Shown: positions 1 to 10,448, counted from the first letter of the stretch. The stretch is DNA of 64,000 bases from Gloeocapsopsis sp. IPPAS B-1203 (GCF_002749975.1 NZ_PEIG01000014.1:1-64000), one strand, 5' to 3'. Notes: generated by a model not told the origin, from the letters alone. A program made the numbers and translations.

Positions 1-2
1 GG

Positions 3-233
<231 letters not shown>

Positions 234-257
234 TTTTTAGCCTGAATCTAATCTCAG

Positions 258-287
258 AAGCGCCTCCTACTCAGGGGGCGCTTTTTC
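258..287 (+). terminator. Rho-independent terminator of psbA
   Basis: AGCGCC (259-264) pairs with GGCGCT (277-282), with a short loop, and a T run (282-286) follows. It lies 25 bases after the psbA stop, as expected for a strong monocistronic mRNA. Confidence 0.85.
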
Positions 288-438
288 AGCATTTGGTATT
301 TGATGGTATTTGAGCTGATTAACCTGTGGCAATGGTCAACATAAGTTAGGACGCTACAGAAAATCAGAACCGGCTTTTAACCCTGATCTCTGAATCTACG
401 GTCTGAGCGATCGCGTGTCTTTTGATCCTTGACCCCTG

Positions 439-1089
439 CTATATTTGAGCAATAGCTTTTAATTCTTCTTGCAGCATCTTTTGATAGACCTGAGGTAAAC
501 GCTGTGTCATGACATTGTCTTCAATACCGTAACCTAAGCTTGTCCAAGTGGGAGAAAGTAGCCTGAGTACGCGATTTAGGTTTCCTTGGCGAAGTAATGC
601 TGCAATGTCAGTTCCCCAAGCTTGGCGATCGCTTAACCAAGCGTAAACAACAGCATCTTGAAATTCTGGCTGGAAACTATATGATCGCCAAAACATCAAG
701 CCTGGTGGCTGAGGATGATATTGCTGTGCCTTTTCTTTCCAGGTTGTATTGAGCATTTGATAGCGTCCAGCTGCAGTAGAACAGTTGCCTTGATTTGGAC
801 CTGTAACAATTGTGATACACTTCTCTGGATGACTGCTCAGATCTTCAACGTGTTGACCGCCATAAAGAATTGTGTAGGGTTGGGGGTGATTAGATTCGCT
901 TGCTGATATTGTACGCATCAAAGCACGAAGGTAAGGATCGCCGCCATCCATGACTAATGGTGGAAGATAGCCTGTGGTGGAATCAGTTTTAGGCGATCGC
1001 CTCACTTCTGGCTGTCGATAATGTACCAAAAAACCTAGTGCCAAAACAGCAGTACTGCTTGCAATCAAACGTTTCCAAGACTTACGCAT
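439..1089 (-). CDS. Secreted or membrane-anchored GH104-type muramidase (lysozyme-like)
   Basis: The 216-residue protein resembles glycoside hydrolase family 104 (phage lambda endolysin fold), whose members cleave peptidoglycan. A basic start and hydrophobic stretch (about residues 8-22) act as signal or anchor, so it should work in the periplasm. The catalytic domain begins near residue 52 with DPYLRALMRTISASES, whose Glu is the likely catalytic acid. It continues with the SAAGRYQ-like STAAGRYQMLNTTW block and a DRQAWGTD region typical of the family. ATG at 1089 is chosen; a GTG two codons upstream is also possible. A role in cell-wall remodelling is inferred from the family. No holin or phage gene is nearby, so it is not obviously a prophage remnant. 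Confidence 0.8.
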   Translation of the reverse strand: MRKSWKRLIASSTAVLALGFLVHYRQPEVRRSPKTDSTTGYLPPLVMDGGDPYLRALMRTISASESNHPQPYTILYGGQHVEDLSSHPEKCITIVTGPNQGNCSTAAGRYQMLNTTWKEKAQQYHPQPPGLMFWRSYSFQPEFQDAVVYAWLSDRQAWGTDIAALLRQGNLNRVLRLLSPTWTSLGYGIEDNVMTQRLPQVYQKMLQEELKAIAQI

Positions 1090-1117
1090 TTGCACAAAAA
1101 ATCAACGACAAAAAATG

Positions 1118-1141
1118 AGAGGGCAGTAAAAACTGCCCTTA
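1118..1141 (-). terminator. Probable terminator of the SDR gene
   Basis: Perfect 7-bp stem GGGCAGT (1121-1127) / ACTGCCC (1132-1138) with a 4-base loop, lying between two minus-strand genes. On the minus strand a run of six T follows about 4 bases after the stem, so termination may be partial. Confidence 0.5.
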
Positions 1142-1195
1142 TATTAAAGTCAGAGGAAGATCGCTTGCGGTATGTTCCTCTTTGACAAAATCGCT

Positions 1196-1855
1196 TTAAA
1201 CAACACTCGCAAAGAGTTCTTGAAAGCTTTTTGCTGAAGCTTCTGGCTTAGCGACAATTTCCACAACTTTATTTTTTGATTCAGGATTAAACAGCGCCTC
1301 AACGCATACCTGTGCTACTTTGGTACGTGGAATACTACCATCAAACAATGTATCCGCAGCAGACATGACAATTGGATTAGAGTTATCGTCATTTTTCAAA
1401 CCGCCTGGTCGGACGATAGTATAGGTAAGACCACTTTTTTGGAGATACTCCTCCGCCTGCTTTTTCCACACTAAGATTAGCCAGAACAGATTTAGAGGAT
1501 GAAACAGTTGAGAAGTACACAAGGAAGAAACAAAAACAAAATGCTCTATGCCATTAGCCTTAGCAACATCTACTAAATTCTTTGTTCCTTCATAGTCTAC
1601 TTTGTAAGGTCCAGTGGGGTCAAAACTAGGTTTAGCGCCCGTTGCACAGAGTAAGACAGTACTGTCTCCTACCGCAGCACGAAGACTATCTTGCTGCAAA
1701 ACATCGCCAACTACTAACTCAGCCTCAGCCGGTAAAATCGATTTAGCTGACTCTACATTCCGAACCAAGGCGCGCACAGGAATGTTTCTTTTAACTAATT
1801 CTTGGACAATTCTGCGACCTGTCTCGCCTGTTGCCCCTGCTACAAATGCTTTCAT
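1196..1855 (-). CDS. Atypical short-chain dehydrogenase (NAD(P)-binding, TIC62/Ycf39-like)
   Basis: This 219-residue Rossmann protein begins with the nucleotide-binding loop GATGETG (residues 7-13). It has the VVGDV strand end (about 48-52) and YEGTKNLVDVAKANGIEHFVFVSS in the central sheet, in pieces typical of atypical SDRs with an NAD(P)H_binding domain. The classical Tyr-x-x-x-Lys is replaced by a WKKQAEEYLQKSGL helix, as in the TIC62/HCF173/Ycf39 branch, where members often act as chaperone-like or regulatory NADPH binders rather than enzymes. The substrate is unknown. A short gap and a hairpin separate it from the downstream muramidase, so co-transcription is uncertain. Confidence 0.8.
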   Translation of the reverse strand: MKAFVAGATGETGRRIVQELVKRNIPVRALVRNVESAKSILPAEAELVVGDVLQQDSLRAAVGDSTVLLCATGAKPSFDPTGPYKVDYEGTKNLVDVAKANGIEHFVFVSSLCTSQLFHPLNLFWLILVWKKQAEEYLQKSGLTYTIVRPGGLKNDDNSNPIVMSAADTLFDGSIPRTKVAQVCVEALFNPESKNKVVEIVAKPEASAKSFQELFASVV

Positions 1856-2023
1856 TTTAAAGCTTATGCTGAATAAACGAACAATTTTTCGAGTCAGTTT
1901 AACTCACTCTCGATCTCAATTGTAGTTTTGATGAACCTTGAGATAAGCTGCACAATGGCAGAGAAACTCTAAGCCCGACATGGGAATCCTAAATACATAA
2001 GTCAAATTACAAAGGATGCGTTT

Positions 2024-2686
2024 ATGCTGTCGAGCAATGGTGAATATAAATCTACTAGAAATGGGCAAGTGCATTGGGATGCACAATCAACGCTAGCAGA
2101 AAGTGACTATTCACATACTGATTCACCAACATGCTTTCAGGGAAAGTTCACTGACTGTATGGAAATGTATGCCTCTGCTGAAGCAGTCGCAAACTACCTC
2201 AATGCTCACCAAGGCTGGTTTTGCCGCTGCGCTCAGCCAATGAAGGTAGATTTTGTCAAGGAAAATGCATATGCATTGACGATTGGTCGTATTGGCTCGT
2301 TTGGCTATGAAGTAGAACCTAAGGTTGGCTTAGAACTTTTGCCCCCAAATGAAGGCATTTATCGCATTCAGACAATTCCAGTTCCAAACTACACTGCCCC
2401 TGGTTATGATGTAGACTTTCAAGCCATGATGGAACTTGTAGAAGCAGCCCCCGCACCCAATACAAAAACAATGACACGCGTTGAATGGGAGCTAGATTTG
2501 GCAGTTGCAGTTCATTTCCCGAAATTTGTTCAACGTTTACCAAAATCACTCGTTCAAAATACAGGCGATCGCCTTCTCAACAACATCGTTAAACAAGTTT
2601 CTCGTCGTCTAACCTATAAGGTTCAAGAAGATTTTCATAAGTCGCTGGGTTTACCTGTGCCAACAAAATCAAAACGGGCAACTTGA
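2024..2686 (+). CDS. DUF1997 family protein
   Basis: The 220-residue protein belongs to DUF1997, a family of cyanobacteria and plastids with no settled function and a START/polyketide-cyclase-like fold. The conserved core starts near residue 45 (MYASAEAVANYLNAHQGWF) and ends near 195. It includes the GRIGSFGYEVEPKVGLELLP region and the NYTAPGYDVDF block. There is no signal peptide or membrane segment, so it is probably cytosolic. ATG at 2024 has an AAGGA ribosome site 8 bases upstream. It is transcribed alone, divergent from the SDR gene. Confidence 0.85.
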   Translation: MLSSNGEYKSTRNGQVHWDAQSTLAESDYSHTDSPTCFQGKFTDCMEMYASAEAVANYLNAHQGWFCRCAQPMKVDFVKENAYALTIGRIGSFGYEVEPKVGLELLPPNEGIYRIQTIPVPNYTAPGYDVDFQAMMELVEAAPAPNTKTMTRVEWELDLAVAVHFPKFVQRLPKSLVQNTGDRLLNNIVKQVSRRLTYKVQEDFHKSLGLPVPTKSKRAT

Positions 2687-2762
2687 AGTGAAACATAAAT
2701 TGTTTTGGTTGATAATTGGCGAAGCCGCCGCACGCCACTCGTGGTTTCTTAAGCAAAACGGC

Positions 2763-2796
2763 GGTGAAGGGTAATAGACAGCGTTTACCCTTCACC
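2763..2796. terminator. Strong hairpin between convergent genes (likely bidirectional terminator)
   Basis: GGTGAAGGGTAA (2763-2774) pairs perfectly over 12 bp with TTACCCTTCACC (2785-2796). It sits in the gap between the convergent DUF1997 and DUF4079 genes. A second inverted repeat, TTAGTTCTA / TAGAACTAA, lies at about 2814-2844. Neither has a long T tract, so termination is inferred from position and stem strength. Confidence 0.5.
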
Positions 2797-2883
2797 ATGC
2801 ACAACTAATTACATTAGTTCTATTTAATTTATGTGTAGAACTAAGGATCTGAGACTTTCACATCGAAGGCAGCAAGTTTCTAC

Positions 2884-3348
2884 TTATCGCTTGCTGAGAA
2901 TGTTTTGGATGATTTGTATGCCACTAACTGCTTGCCAACTAAATAAAGCGAGTAAAGCAGAATTTAAAACAATGTGGGTGTAACGTGCCCAGTTCTGACC
3001 TTTTTGCATAAATGGTGAGAGGCTGGCAGAAACTGCAATCATCCCTGTCATACCTAATCCCACTAATAAGTGAGGTCCAAGAAATAACTTTTGATTGTTG
3101 ATGTAGGTAATACCCATCGCTGCTAGCGTACCTATCACCATGAGTGCTAAGATGACCGAACCAATTTGGTAGTGTTTAACGTTATATCTACCTTTAATCA
3201 ACTCTTTTTTAACTTCACCCTCGGCATAGCGAGTCCGTCTTACTTGTACACCTAAATACAGTGCATAAAATGAAGCCGCAAGCAAACCCCACATCAAAAC
3301 AGGGTGGATGAAGTTTAGCCAGAATTTAACTGCTTGTGAAAGTTCCAT
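2884..3348 (-). CDS. DUF4079 membrane protein
   Basis: This 154-residue integral membrane protein matches DUF4079, a cyanobacterial and plant family of unknown function. Four hydrophobic helices are visible: about residues 10-33, 62-82, 92-110 and 124-146. The first contains FIHPVLMW and the third GPHLLVGLG. The His residues within helices recall cytochrome b561-type haem sites, but that is only a resemblance. The start is ATG at 3348. The gene stands alone between DUF1997 and the ankyrin gene. Confidence 0.85.
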   Translation of the reverse strand: MELSQAVKFWLNFIHPVLMWGLLAASFYALYLGVQVRRTRYAEGEVKKELIKGRYNVKHYQIGSVILALMVIGTLAAMGITYINNQKLFLGPHLLVGLGMTGMIAVSASLSPFMQKGQNWARYTHIVLNSALLALFSWQAVSGIQIIQNILSKR

Positions 3349-3576
3349 TGTGTTCTCATCTGTTAATAAACTTGATAAAACTTAGCATAAGTTGTTTTAG
3401 AAATTTGACCAATGAGTAATTTATCCCAATGCGGTAGTGGGAACTGGTAATCGGTACTTAAATAGAGTGTTTCGCTACTACCTTGTCTATAATCTAGTGG
3501 TGTTTCATCACTCATCTATTCAAAAGTTGCATTTAGCGATACACTAACAATGCCTTCGATGAGATGATGTTTGAAC

Positions 3577-4872
3577 ATGACTGCAACAAAAGACATCTCA
3601 TTAATCAAGGCGGCTAAAAGTGGTGACATTCAACAAGTCCATGCACTCTTGAGTGCGGATGCAAGTGTGAATGCTAGCGATGCCGATGGTACAACCGCCT
3701 TGATGTTTGCTACTCAGCGCGGCTATAACGAAATTGTGCGACTGCTACTCGTTAATGGGGCTGATGTAAACCGCCCAAGAAAGCTTTACAGTTTAACGCC
3801 ACTGATGTTAGCTGCAGCGGCAAATCAACTGGATATTGTGAAAACGTTGTTAGCGCATGGTGCGGATGTCAATGCAATTAATGAAGATGGTAGCACTGCA
3901 TTGATGATCGCTGCACTCAAAGGTTATGCAAACATAGTACGTGTATTACTAAATGCTGGCGCTAAGGCTGTTATCCGCGATCAAGATGATGATACTGCCC
4001 TCAAGCTTGCTGTGCAGCAACAGCACGTTGATGTAGTTCAAGTGCTACTAGCTTCTGGAACACTTGATGTTAATATCCAAGACGAGCAAGGTGAGACAAT
4101 ATTAATACAAGCTGTCGATTTGGGTGCAACTGAGGTAGTACAAGCACTGCTAGACGCAGGAGCAGATCCAAATTTAAATATTGAGGGTGGTAGTCCGTTA
4201 GCAGCCGCAGCCGCAGGAGGTTATATGGCGATCGCTTCAGCATTACTTAATGCTGGTGCTGAAATTAATGCTCAAGATCAAGACGGAGAAACACCACTCC
4301 ATTTAGCCGCTGTTGAAAAACATACAGAAGTTGTCCAGCTGTTGCTGAGTCGGGGTGCTGATGTAGAAGCTAGAAATTGTCTAGGTGATACGCCTTTAAT
4401 GGTTGCAGTGTTACACGGACATAGCTCAATTGTTCGTGAATTGTTACAAATAGGCACATCAAATAAAGCTCTACTCAATATCACAACTTTAGGTGAAACG
4501 CCGCTAACACTTGCTGCGACTCAAGGACATACCGAGACAGTACAGCTATTACTCAACTACGGTGCTGATCCCAATTTACCTGCTGATGATGGAAAAACCG
4601 CATTGATGAAAGCCGCTGATCGAAATCACATTGAGGTCATTGAGTGTTTGCTGAAATCTGGAGCGCAAGTCAATCTCCAAGACAAATATCATGCAACCGC
4701 CTTGATGTGGGCAGCCCACCGAGGTTTTACTGATGCAGTAGCAATACTGCTCAAAGCAGGCGCAGATGTCACATTAAAAAATACCGCAGGCTACACTGCT
4801 TTAATGCTGGCAGAATTTAATGGATATAAAAATGTTGTGCGATCGCTTAAAACAGCAGGTGCTCAAGAATAG
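3577..4872 (+). CDS. Ankyrin-repeat protein
   Basis: About 431 residues made almost entirely of ankyrin repeats (about twelve to thirteen units of 33 residues). Recurrent GxTALMxAA, VxxLLxxGADVN and DxDGxTPLHLA signatures run from residue 5 to the end. There is no signal peptide, so it probably acts as a cytosolic protein-binding scaffold; no partner is evident. The start is set at ATG 3577; TTG 3571, two codons upstream, is an alternative. The very regular repeats suggest expansion by internal duplication. Confidence 0.9.
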   Translation: MTATKDISLIKAAKSGDIQQVHALLSADASVNASDADGTTALMFATQRGYNEIVRLLLVNGADVNRPRKLYSLTPLMLAAAANQLDIVKTLLAHGADVNAINEDGSTALMIAALKGYANIVRVLLNAGAKAVIRDQDDDTALKLAVQQQHVDVVQVLLASGTLDVNIQDEQGETILIQAVDLGATEVVQALLDAGADPNLNIEGGSPLAAAAAGGYMAIASALLNAGAEINAQDQDGETPLHLAAVEKHTEVVQLLLSRGADVEARNCLGDTPLMVAVLHGHSSIVRELLQIGTSNKALLNITTLGETPLTLAATQGHTETVQLLLNYGADPNLPADDGKTALMKAADRNHIEVIECLLKSGAQVNLQDKYHATALMWAAHRGFTDAVAILLKAGADVTLKNTAGYTALMLAEFNGYKNVVRSLKTAGAQE

Positions 4873-5456
4873 CGATCGCCTTTGTTGTAATGGTAATAGC
4901 AAAGGAATTTGGCACGGTTTTTGCACTAATGATATTTAGATAACGAAAATCGCAAATATCATAGAAAATCAAAAATGAGTACGCACACAAAAATTCTATC
5001 TTCTCAAAAAACGGGAGTTTTTATTATTCTTGCAGGCTTAATCGCAGGTAGCTTAACTTTAGGAACGAAAACTGCAATGATTGCTAAGCCTCGGCAAAGT
5101 GAAACAGGATGACAGCAATTCCAAAAATCACAATTCGGCGATCGCGTAACAACTGCGATATACCTGAAGCTTGATGATGTTCGCCTAAAAATTTAGGTAA
5201 CTGAATATATAGGACAACATTGTCTTGTTGCCTCAATAAAGAGAAACTTTAGCGTTAATAGCGCTTATTAGGTATAAAGATAAAAGCTTGCATAGCTATT
5301 AGTTAAAGATAATGCGTTTTGTCCAAACACTTATTTATGCTTTAACTATTTACCATAACTTTTCAAGACCTTATTTACCTATTCTTAACTTAAGAGCAAT
5401 CTAATATAGCAGTAAAAATATCTATAATTTCTGTAAAAACTCAGTGACAGACTATA
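4873..5456. other. Gap between ankyrin and Kelch genes
   Basis: 584 bases. It holds one possible small reading frame (4975-5112, listed separately); the rest, from 5113, is AT-rich without a convincing gene. Upstream of the Kelch start (5300-5456) the sequence is very AT-rich and probably contains its promoter. Confidence 0.5.
4975..5112 (+). CDS. Possible small membrane or exported protein, 45 aa
   Basis: ATG at 4975 opens a 45-codon frame ending in TGA at 5110. The product has a polar start (MSTHTKILSSQKTG), a hydrophobic helix (VFIILAGLIAGSLTLG, about residues 15-30) and a polar tail. That is the layout of a single-pass small membrane protein, or of a signal peptide left by a truncated gene. 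No good ribosome site is visible and no family is recognised. Confidence 0.35.
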   Translation: MSTHTKILSSQKTGVFIILAGLIAGSLTLGTKTAMIAKPRQSETG

Positions 5457-6449
5457 ATGCGTTACTTTAAAAAACAGTCTACAATATTAGCATTTATCAT
5501 AATTATTTTTGTAGTATTCACTACAGTTAAATCTTTAGCTGCAACTGAAATTAAATGGACTACGGTTGCACCTTCTCCGGTGGGAACTGGAGAGGCAATG
5601 AGTGCAGTAGTCGGTGGTAAATTATATCAATTGGGCGGATATACTTCTAATTGGAGACCAACAAATCGCGCGGATGTATACGATCCAGCAACAAATACGT
5701 GGCAGCGACTTGCAGATATACCAGTAAGAATCACGCACGCAGGAGTTGCAGCCGACCCAGGAAATATTTACCTAGCAGGTGGGTATGTTGGTAAGCCTGA
5801 AGGTGGACAGTTATTTGCGACAAGAAAAGTTTTACGCTACAACATTGCAACAAATACCTGGTCTGAAATGCCACCATTACCACAAGCTAGAGGGAGCGGT
5901 GGATTTAGTAATTTGAAAGGGGAATTGCACTTCTTCGGTGGAGCAGATCTTAATAGAATTGACCGTGGCAATCATTGGGTACTAAAGCTTAACAATCTCG
6001 CTGCTAATTGGCAACCAGCAGCGCCTTTACCCAATCCGCGCTCGCACTTAGGAGATGCAATTGTCAACGGCAAGATTTATGCGATCGGCGGGCAGCATAG
6101 TTATGATGACTACTTAACGACACAAAATACCGTCCATGCTTGGAATCCTGCAACTCAGCAGTGGGCGAAAGTGGCTAATCTACCACAAGGTCGTAGTCAT
6201 ATTGGGGCTGCAACTTTTGTCGTTAATGGAGAAATATATTTAGTGGGTGGCGAAGTTAAACACGAGATGGCAGTTAATCAGGTAACAGTGTATAATCCTA
6301 AAACAAATTCATGGCGTGAGTTAACGCCATTACCTACTAAACGCCACTCAGGAGTTAGTGGTTTTATCAACGGTAATATCTACTATTCTTCAGGCGCTCC
6401 AGCTTTCAACAAAACAGTGTACCGAGGTAGATTTCAGCTGGTAAATTAG
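5457..6449 (+). CDS. Secreted Kelch-repeat beta-propeller protein
   Basis: The 330-residue protein starts with a signal peptide: KK near the start, then a hydrophobic run to about residue 25, ending SLAA. About six Kelch repeats follow, recognisable from GGxxYxxGG-type doublets (KLYQLGGY, NIYLAGGY, ELHFFGGA, KIYAIGGQ, EIYLVGGE, NIYYSSGA), each followed by a YDPATNTW-like strand. The whole chain after the signal is one six-bladed propeller, predicted to sit in the periplasm or outside. It may bind protein or carbohydrate, but no catalytic residues are recognisable. It converges on the thioesterase gene with only 10 bases between the stops. Confidence 0.88.
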   Translation: MRYFKKQSTILAFIIIIFVVFTTVKSLAATEIKWTTVAPSPVGTGEAMSAVVGGKLYQLGGYTSNWRPTNRADVYDPATNTWQRLADIPVRITHAGVAADPGNIYLAGGYVGKPEGGQLFATRKVLRYNIATNTWSEMPPLPQARGSGGFSNLKGELHFFGGADLNRIDRGNHWVLKLNNLAANWQPAAPLPNPRSHLGDAIVNGKIYAIGGQHSYDDYLTTQNTVHAWNPATQQWAKVANLPQGRSHIGAATFVVNGEIYLVGGEVKHEMAVNQVTVYNPKTNSWRELTPLPTKRHSGVSGFINGNIYYSSGAPAFNKTVYRGRFQLVN

Positions 6450-6459
6450 GAAAATTCCT

Positions 6460-6873
6460 TCAAGAATGTTGCATTTGCACAAAAGCATCTAATAACACGT
6501 CAGGAATTGGTCTAGGGCGCATTGTCATTGAGTCTACCCATACCCATAAAGCTTCAGCTGTCACTAATAAGTGGTCGTTGCCATGCTTGCGAATTTCATA
6601 GCGCCGAATCGCACGCGTACCGCGCATTTCTTGCAACCAAGTACGGACTTCTAGAGTGTCACCAGCGATCGCCGGACGAAGGTAATCAATCTCAATCCGG
6701 CGCATCACAAAAACACCACCGAGTTGACGATAAACATCTAAAGAAAAACCAAGATGTTCTAAATGTTCAATCGCGGCTTGTTCGAGGTAATGTTGATAGA
6801 CTGAGTTATTGACATGACCCAGAGCATCCATTTCATAATGACGTACCCTTAGCTGTGTTGTAAATGGTTGCAT
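6460..6873 (-). CDS. Acyl-CoA thioesterase, 4HBT/YbgC hot-dog family
   Basis: A 137-residue single hot-dog domain thioesterase hydrolysing acyl-CoA esters. The 4HBT signature RVRHYEMDALGHVNN near the start provides the catalytic Asp and the adjacent HVNN. The chosen ATG (6873) puts this motif at the family's usual place. An open frame extends 27 codons upstream, but that part merely translates a G-rich low-complexity repeat (6876-6914) and is unlikely to be protein. It is not the DHNA-CoA thioesterase of phylloquinone synthesis as far as I can recall that sequence, so the substrate is left open. Confidence 0.82.
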   Translation of the reverse strand: MQPFTTQLRVRHYEMDALGHVNNSVYQHYLEQAAIEHLEHLGFSLDVYRQLGGVFVMRRIEIDYLRPAIAGDTLEVRTWLQEMRGTRAIRRYEIRKHGNDHLLVTAEALWVWVDSMTMRPRPIPDVLLDAFVQMQHS

Positions 6874-6875
6874 AA

Positions 6876-6914
6876 TGAGGGGCAAGGGGCGAGGGGCGAG
6901 GGACAGAGGAGACG
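6876..6914. repeat. Short G-rich tandem repeat (STRR-like)
   Basis: Degenerate tandem units of GGGGC(A/G)A directly upstream of the thioesterase start. Short heptamer-like tandem repeats of this sort are common between genes in larger cyanobacterial genomes. Confidence 0.6.
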
Positions 6915-7004
6915 GAAAGTTATGAGTCAGAAGTGTTGAGTTTAAGAGAGTCATGAAGTGTTAACCTCAACATTCAACACTACTCACTAACCACTATCCA
7001 CTAA

Positions 7005-9935
7005 TTACTCACTATACGCTTCCATTGGTAAACACGAGCAGACGAAATTGCGATCGCCATAAGCATTATCAATGCGTCCAACAGTAGTCCAGAATTTGTG
7101 TTCGCGAGTTTGTGGTGTTGGATAAGCAGCTTGTTCGCGGGAGTAAGAGTGTTGCCAATCAGCAGCAATCAAAGTCTCAGCAGTATGCGGGGCATTTTTC
7201 AAAACATTATCCTGCATATCTACCTTACCTGCCTCAATTGCCGCAATTTCTTGGCGAATTTGAATCATTGCCTCACAAAAGCGATCCAATTCTGCTTTTG
7301 ATTCACTTTCTGTTGGTTCTACCATCATTGTGCCAGCAACAGGCCAAGAAACTGTAGGCGCGTGGAAGCCGTAATCCATTAAACGCTTGGCAATGTCGTC
7401 TACCTCAATTCCGGCAGATTTCTTGAGCGATCGCAAATCTAAAATACACTCGTGCGCAACTAAGCCTGATTTGCCCTTATATAACACTGGGTAGTAAGGT
7501 TCTAAGCGGTGGGCAATGTAATTCGCATTGAGAATCGCGACTTTAGTTGCTTGCGTTAGTCCTGCCGCACCCATCAGCGTAATATACATCCAGGAAATCG
7601 GTAAAATACTGGCACTACCCCAAGGCGCGGCAGCGATCGCCCCGATACTTTGTTCATCACCAATCTCCACCACCGGATGTCCTGGTAAAAACGCAATAAG
7701 ATGCGCTGCAACTCCGATTGGTCCCATTCCTGGACCACCGCCACCATGGGGAATACAGAAAGTTTTGTGTAAGTTCAAGTGACACACATCCGCACCATAA
7801 TCGCCAGGACGACAAATTCCGACTTGGGCGTTCATATTTGCCCCATCCATGTAAACTTGCCCGCCGTGGGCGTGGATAATCGCGCAAATATCCTTAATTT
7901 GTGCTTCAAAAACACCATGTGTTGAAGGATACGTCACCATCAAAGCCGCAAGTTCGTGACTGTGTTTTTCAGCTTTTGCTTGCAGATCATTAATGTCAAT
8001 ATTGCCTTGTTTGTCACAAGCGATCGCCACGACTTTCATCCCCGCCATCACTGCACTTGCGGGATTTGTCCCGTGGGCTGATTCTGGAATCAGACAAACA
8101 TTTCGATGGGCTTCACCGCGACTTTCGTGATATTGACGGATCACAAGTAACCCCGCATATTCTCCTTGTGCGCCCGCATTTGGTTGTAGGGAAATTCCGG
8201 CAAAACCTGTGATTTCAGCTAAAGCTTGTTCGAGTTGTGCAAACAAGATTTGATACCCTCTGGTTTGAGACAAGGGTGCAAACGGATGAATTTTCCCGAA
8301 CTCTTGCCACGAGATTGGCAACATTTCGGTAGTCGCATTCAACTTCATCGTGCATGAACCCAAAGGAATCATGGATGTTGTCAGCGATAGATCCTTAGCT
8401 TGCAATCGGTAAATATAGCGCAGCATCTCAGTTTCAGCATGGTAGCTGTTAAATACAGGATGTGTTAGATAGCGACTAGTGCGACTAAACGGTTTGACAC
8501 TCTCAAATGCCGATTGAGGAGTTGCTAATTCTTCTAGCGTAAAAGACACTTCACTGCCAGCAAAAATTTGCCATAAATCATAGAGATCAGCTTCTGTTGT
8601 TGTTTCATTTAAGCTAATCGCGATCGCACTTTCATTAATAGTTCGTAGATTGATTTGCTGAGCTAAAGCTGCTGCAATGATTTGGGCAACACTTTCTGGT
8701 TCAAGGTCTACTCGCAGTGTATCAAAGTAGTGTTCTGAACTAACGGCATAGCCTAAATGCTTCAGACCTTCAGCCAAAATGACTGTTAGCTGATGAACTC
8801 GTTGGGCAATATTTTTCAAGCCTTGCGATCCGTGATAAACCGCATACATTGATGCCATAACCGCTAATAACACTTGAGCAGTACAAATGTTACTAGTTGC
8901 TTTTTCCCGACGAATATGCTGTTCTCTAGTTTGTAGTGCAAGACGTAGCGCTGGCTTACCATGAATATCTTTTGAAACACCAACAATTCGTCCTGGTACT
9001 TGTCGCTTGTATTGCTCTTTTGTTGCAAAATAAGCTGCATGAGGACCGCCGTAGCCAAGGGGAACGCCAAAACGCTGAGTACTCCCAATCGCGATATCAG
9101 CCCCAAATTCTCCAGGCGGCGTCAGTAAACACAGGCTTAAAAGATCGGCTGCAACTGTGATTAAAGCCCCTACTGTATGGGCTTGTTCGACAAAACTACG
9201 ATAATCGTAAATTGTCCCGTCACTCGCTGGATATTGTAGCAACGCACCAAAGACAGAATCATCCCAAGTAAACGTTTGATGGTCGCCGACAACAATTTTA
9301 ATTCCTAGCGGTACAGCGCGAGTTTCAACAACTGCGATCGTTTGCGGATGGCAATCTTGGGAAACGAAAAAGGTATTTGCTTTTTGCTTACACAGCCCAT
9401 AACTCATTGCCATTGCTTCGGCTGCTGCTGTTGCTTCATCAAGGAGTGAGGCATTGGCAATTTCCAAACTTGTTAGATCAATAATCATTGTCTGGAAATT
9501 CAGTAGTGCTTCTAGTCGTCCTTGCGAAATCTCTGGTTGATAGGGAGTATAGGCAGTGTACCAGCCTGGATTTTCTAGAATATTGCGTTGAATGACAGGT
9601 GGGGTCATGCAGTCGTGATACCCCATGCCAATAAATGAGCGAAATACTTGATTTTTCGAGGCGATTTCTTTTAGTTTAGCTAAGGCTGCGTATTCACTCT
9701 GCGCTGGTTCTAGCTGAAGCGAGCCATTGAGTCGAATTGCCTGCGGTACAGTTTGGTCGATCAAAGCATCAAGCGTTGCCAAACCTAATTCGTCAAGCAT
9801 TTGTTGAATTTCTTCCGGCTTAGAACCAATGTGCCTTTGTGCGAAAGAAAAAGATTCTTGTGCTTCTTCTATCAGCTGCTGACGAATTGAACCAGTACTA
9901 GAGCTATAAGCTACCACAGGCTGCTCTCCAGACAC
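7005..9935 (-). CDS. gcvP: Glycine dehydrogenase (decarboxylating), P-protein
   Basis: PLP-dependent P-protein of the glycine cleavage system. It decarboxylates glycine and passes the aminomethyl group to the lipoyl arm of GcvH, serving photorespiration and one-carbon supply. At 976 residues it is the long, fused form (both half-subunits in one chain), as usual in cyanobacteria and plants. The PLP lysine is Lys724 in [19 protein letters not shown]. The N-terminal half carries the [19 protein letters not shown] block. The first in-frame start is GTG at 9935 (MSGEQPVV); a stop lies not far upstream. It is the last of three consecutive minus-strand gcv genes, 123 bases after gcvH. Confidence 0.98.
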   Translation of the reverse strand: MSGEQPVVAYSSSTGSIRQQLIEEAQESFSFAQRHIGSKPEEIQQMLDELGLATLDALIDQTVPQAIRLNGSLQLEPAQSEYAALAKLKEIASKNQVFRSFIGMGYHDCMTPPVIQRNILENPGWYTAYTPYQPEISQGRLEALLNFQTMIIDLTSLEIANASLLDEATAAAEAMAMSYGLCKQKANTFFVSQDCHPQTIAVVETRAVPLGIKIVVGDHQTFTWDDSVFGALLQYPASDGTIYDYRSFVEQAHTVGALITVAADLLSLCLLTPPGEFGADIAIGSTQRFGVPLGYGGPHAAYFATKEQYKRQVPGRIVGVSKDIHGKPALRLALQTREQHIRREKATSNICTAQVLLAVMASMYAVYHGSQGLKNIAQRVHQLTVILAEGLKHLGYAVSSEHYFDTLRVDLEPESVAQIIAAALAQQINLRTINESAIAISLNETTTEADLYDLWQIFAGSEVSFTLEELATPQSAFESVKPFSRTSRYLTHPVFNSYHAETEMLRYIYRLQAKDLSLTTSMIPLGSCTMKLNATTEMLPISWQEFGKIHPFAPLSQTRGYQILFAQLEQALAEITGFAGISLQPNAGAQGEYAGLLVIRQYHESRGEAHRNVCLIPESAHGTNPASAVMAGMKVVAIACDKQGNIDINDLQAKAEKHSHELAALMVTYPSTHGVFEAQIKDICAIIHAHGGQVYMDGANMNAQVGICRPGDYGADVCHLNLHKTFCIPHGGGGPGMGPIGVAAHLIAFLPGHPVVEIGDEQSIGAIAAAPWGSASILPISWMYITLMGAAGLTQATKVAILNANYIAHRLEPYYPVLYKGKSGLVAHECILDLRSLKKSAGIEVDDIAKRLMDYGFHAPTVSWPVAGTMMVEPTESESKAELDRFCEAMIQIRQEIAAIEAGKVDMQDNVLKNAPHTAETLIAADWQHSYSREQAAYPTPQTREHKFWTTVGRIDNAYGDRNFVCSCLPMEAYSE

Positions 9936-10058
9936 GACTTCTTCTTCATATTCTGCAACATTATTTTAAATAACGAGAACTAGGGACAGGATAATTATTC
10001 AATTTCATGACTTTTTCATACCTCAATCTTTTAATCCCTAGCCTGATTTAATCTCTAA

Positions 10059-10448
10059 CTACTCACCTTCTACTTGTGCCTGATACTCATCCGCAGACAT
10101 CGTATCATCAAGTTCACTAGGGTCAGTTATTTTTACTTTTAACAACCAACCTTCGCTATAGGGGTCATCGGCTAACTGTTCAGGTGCCTCCACTATGGCA
10201 TCATTACACTCTACTACTGTACCGCTTACTGCAGCGTACAAGTTCTCCACAGCCTTCACCGACTCAATTGTGCCAAAGCTTTCTCCTTTCGTGATGGCAT
10301 CACCAACTTCTGGCAATTCTAGAAACACAATGTCACCTAGTTGATCTACAGCAAAGGCGCTAATGCCAATTGTGGCGATATCGCCATCTAACCTTACGTA
10401 CTCGTGAGAATCTTGATATTTTAAATCGCTGGGATATTCCAGTACCAT
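10059..10448 (-). CDS. gcvH: Glycine cleavage system H protein
   Basis: Lipoyl carrier of the glycine cleavage complex, shuttling the aminomethyl group between GcvP and GcvT. The 129-residue product from ATG 10448 has the standard length and start ([18 protein letters not shown]). The lipoylated lysine is Lys65 in [14 protein letters not shown] longer frame to 10508 adds 20 residues absent from the family and is rejected. It lies between gcvT and gcvP on the same strand, with gaps of about 120 bases on both sides. Confidence 0.97.
   Translation of the reverse strand: MVLEYPSDLKYQDSHEYVRLDGDIATIGISAFAVDQLGDIVFLELPEVGDAITKGESFGTIESVKAVENLYAAVSGTVVECNDAIVEAPEQLADDPYSEGWLLKVKITDPSELDDTMSADEYQAQVEGE

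Noticed and set aside
6874-6954. N-terminal extension of the thioesterase
   Set aside because: The 27 extra codons translate the G-rich tandem repeat and neighbouring low-complexity DNA; family members start at the downstream ATG.
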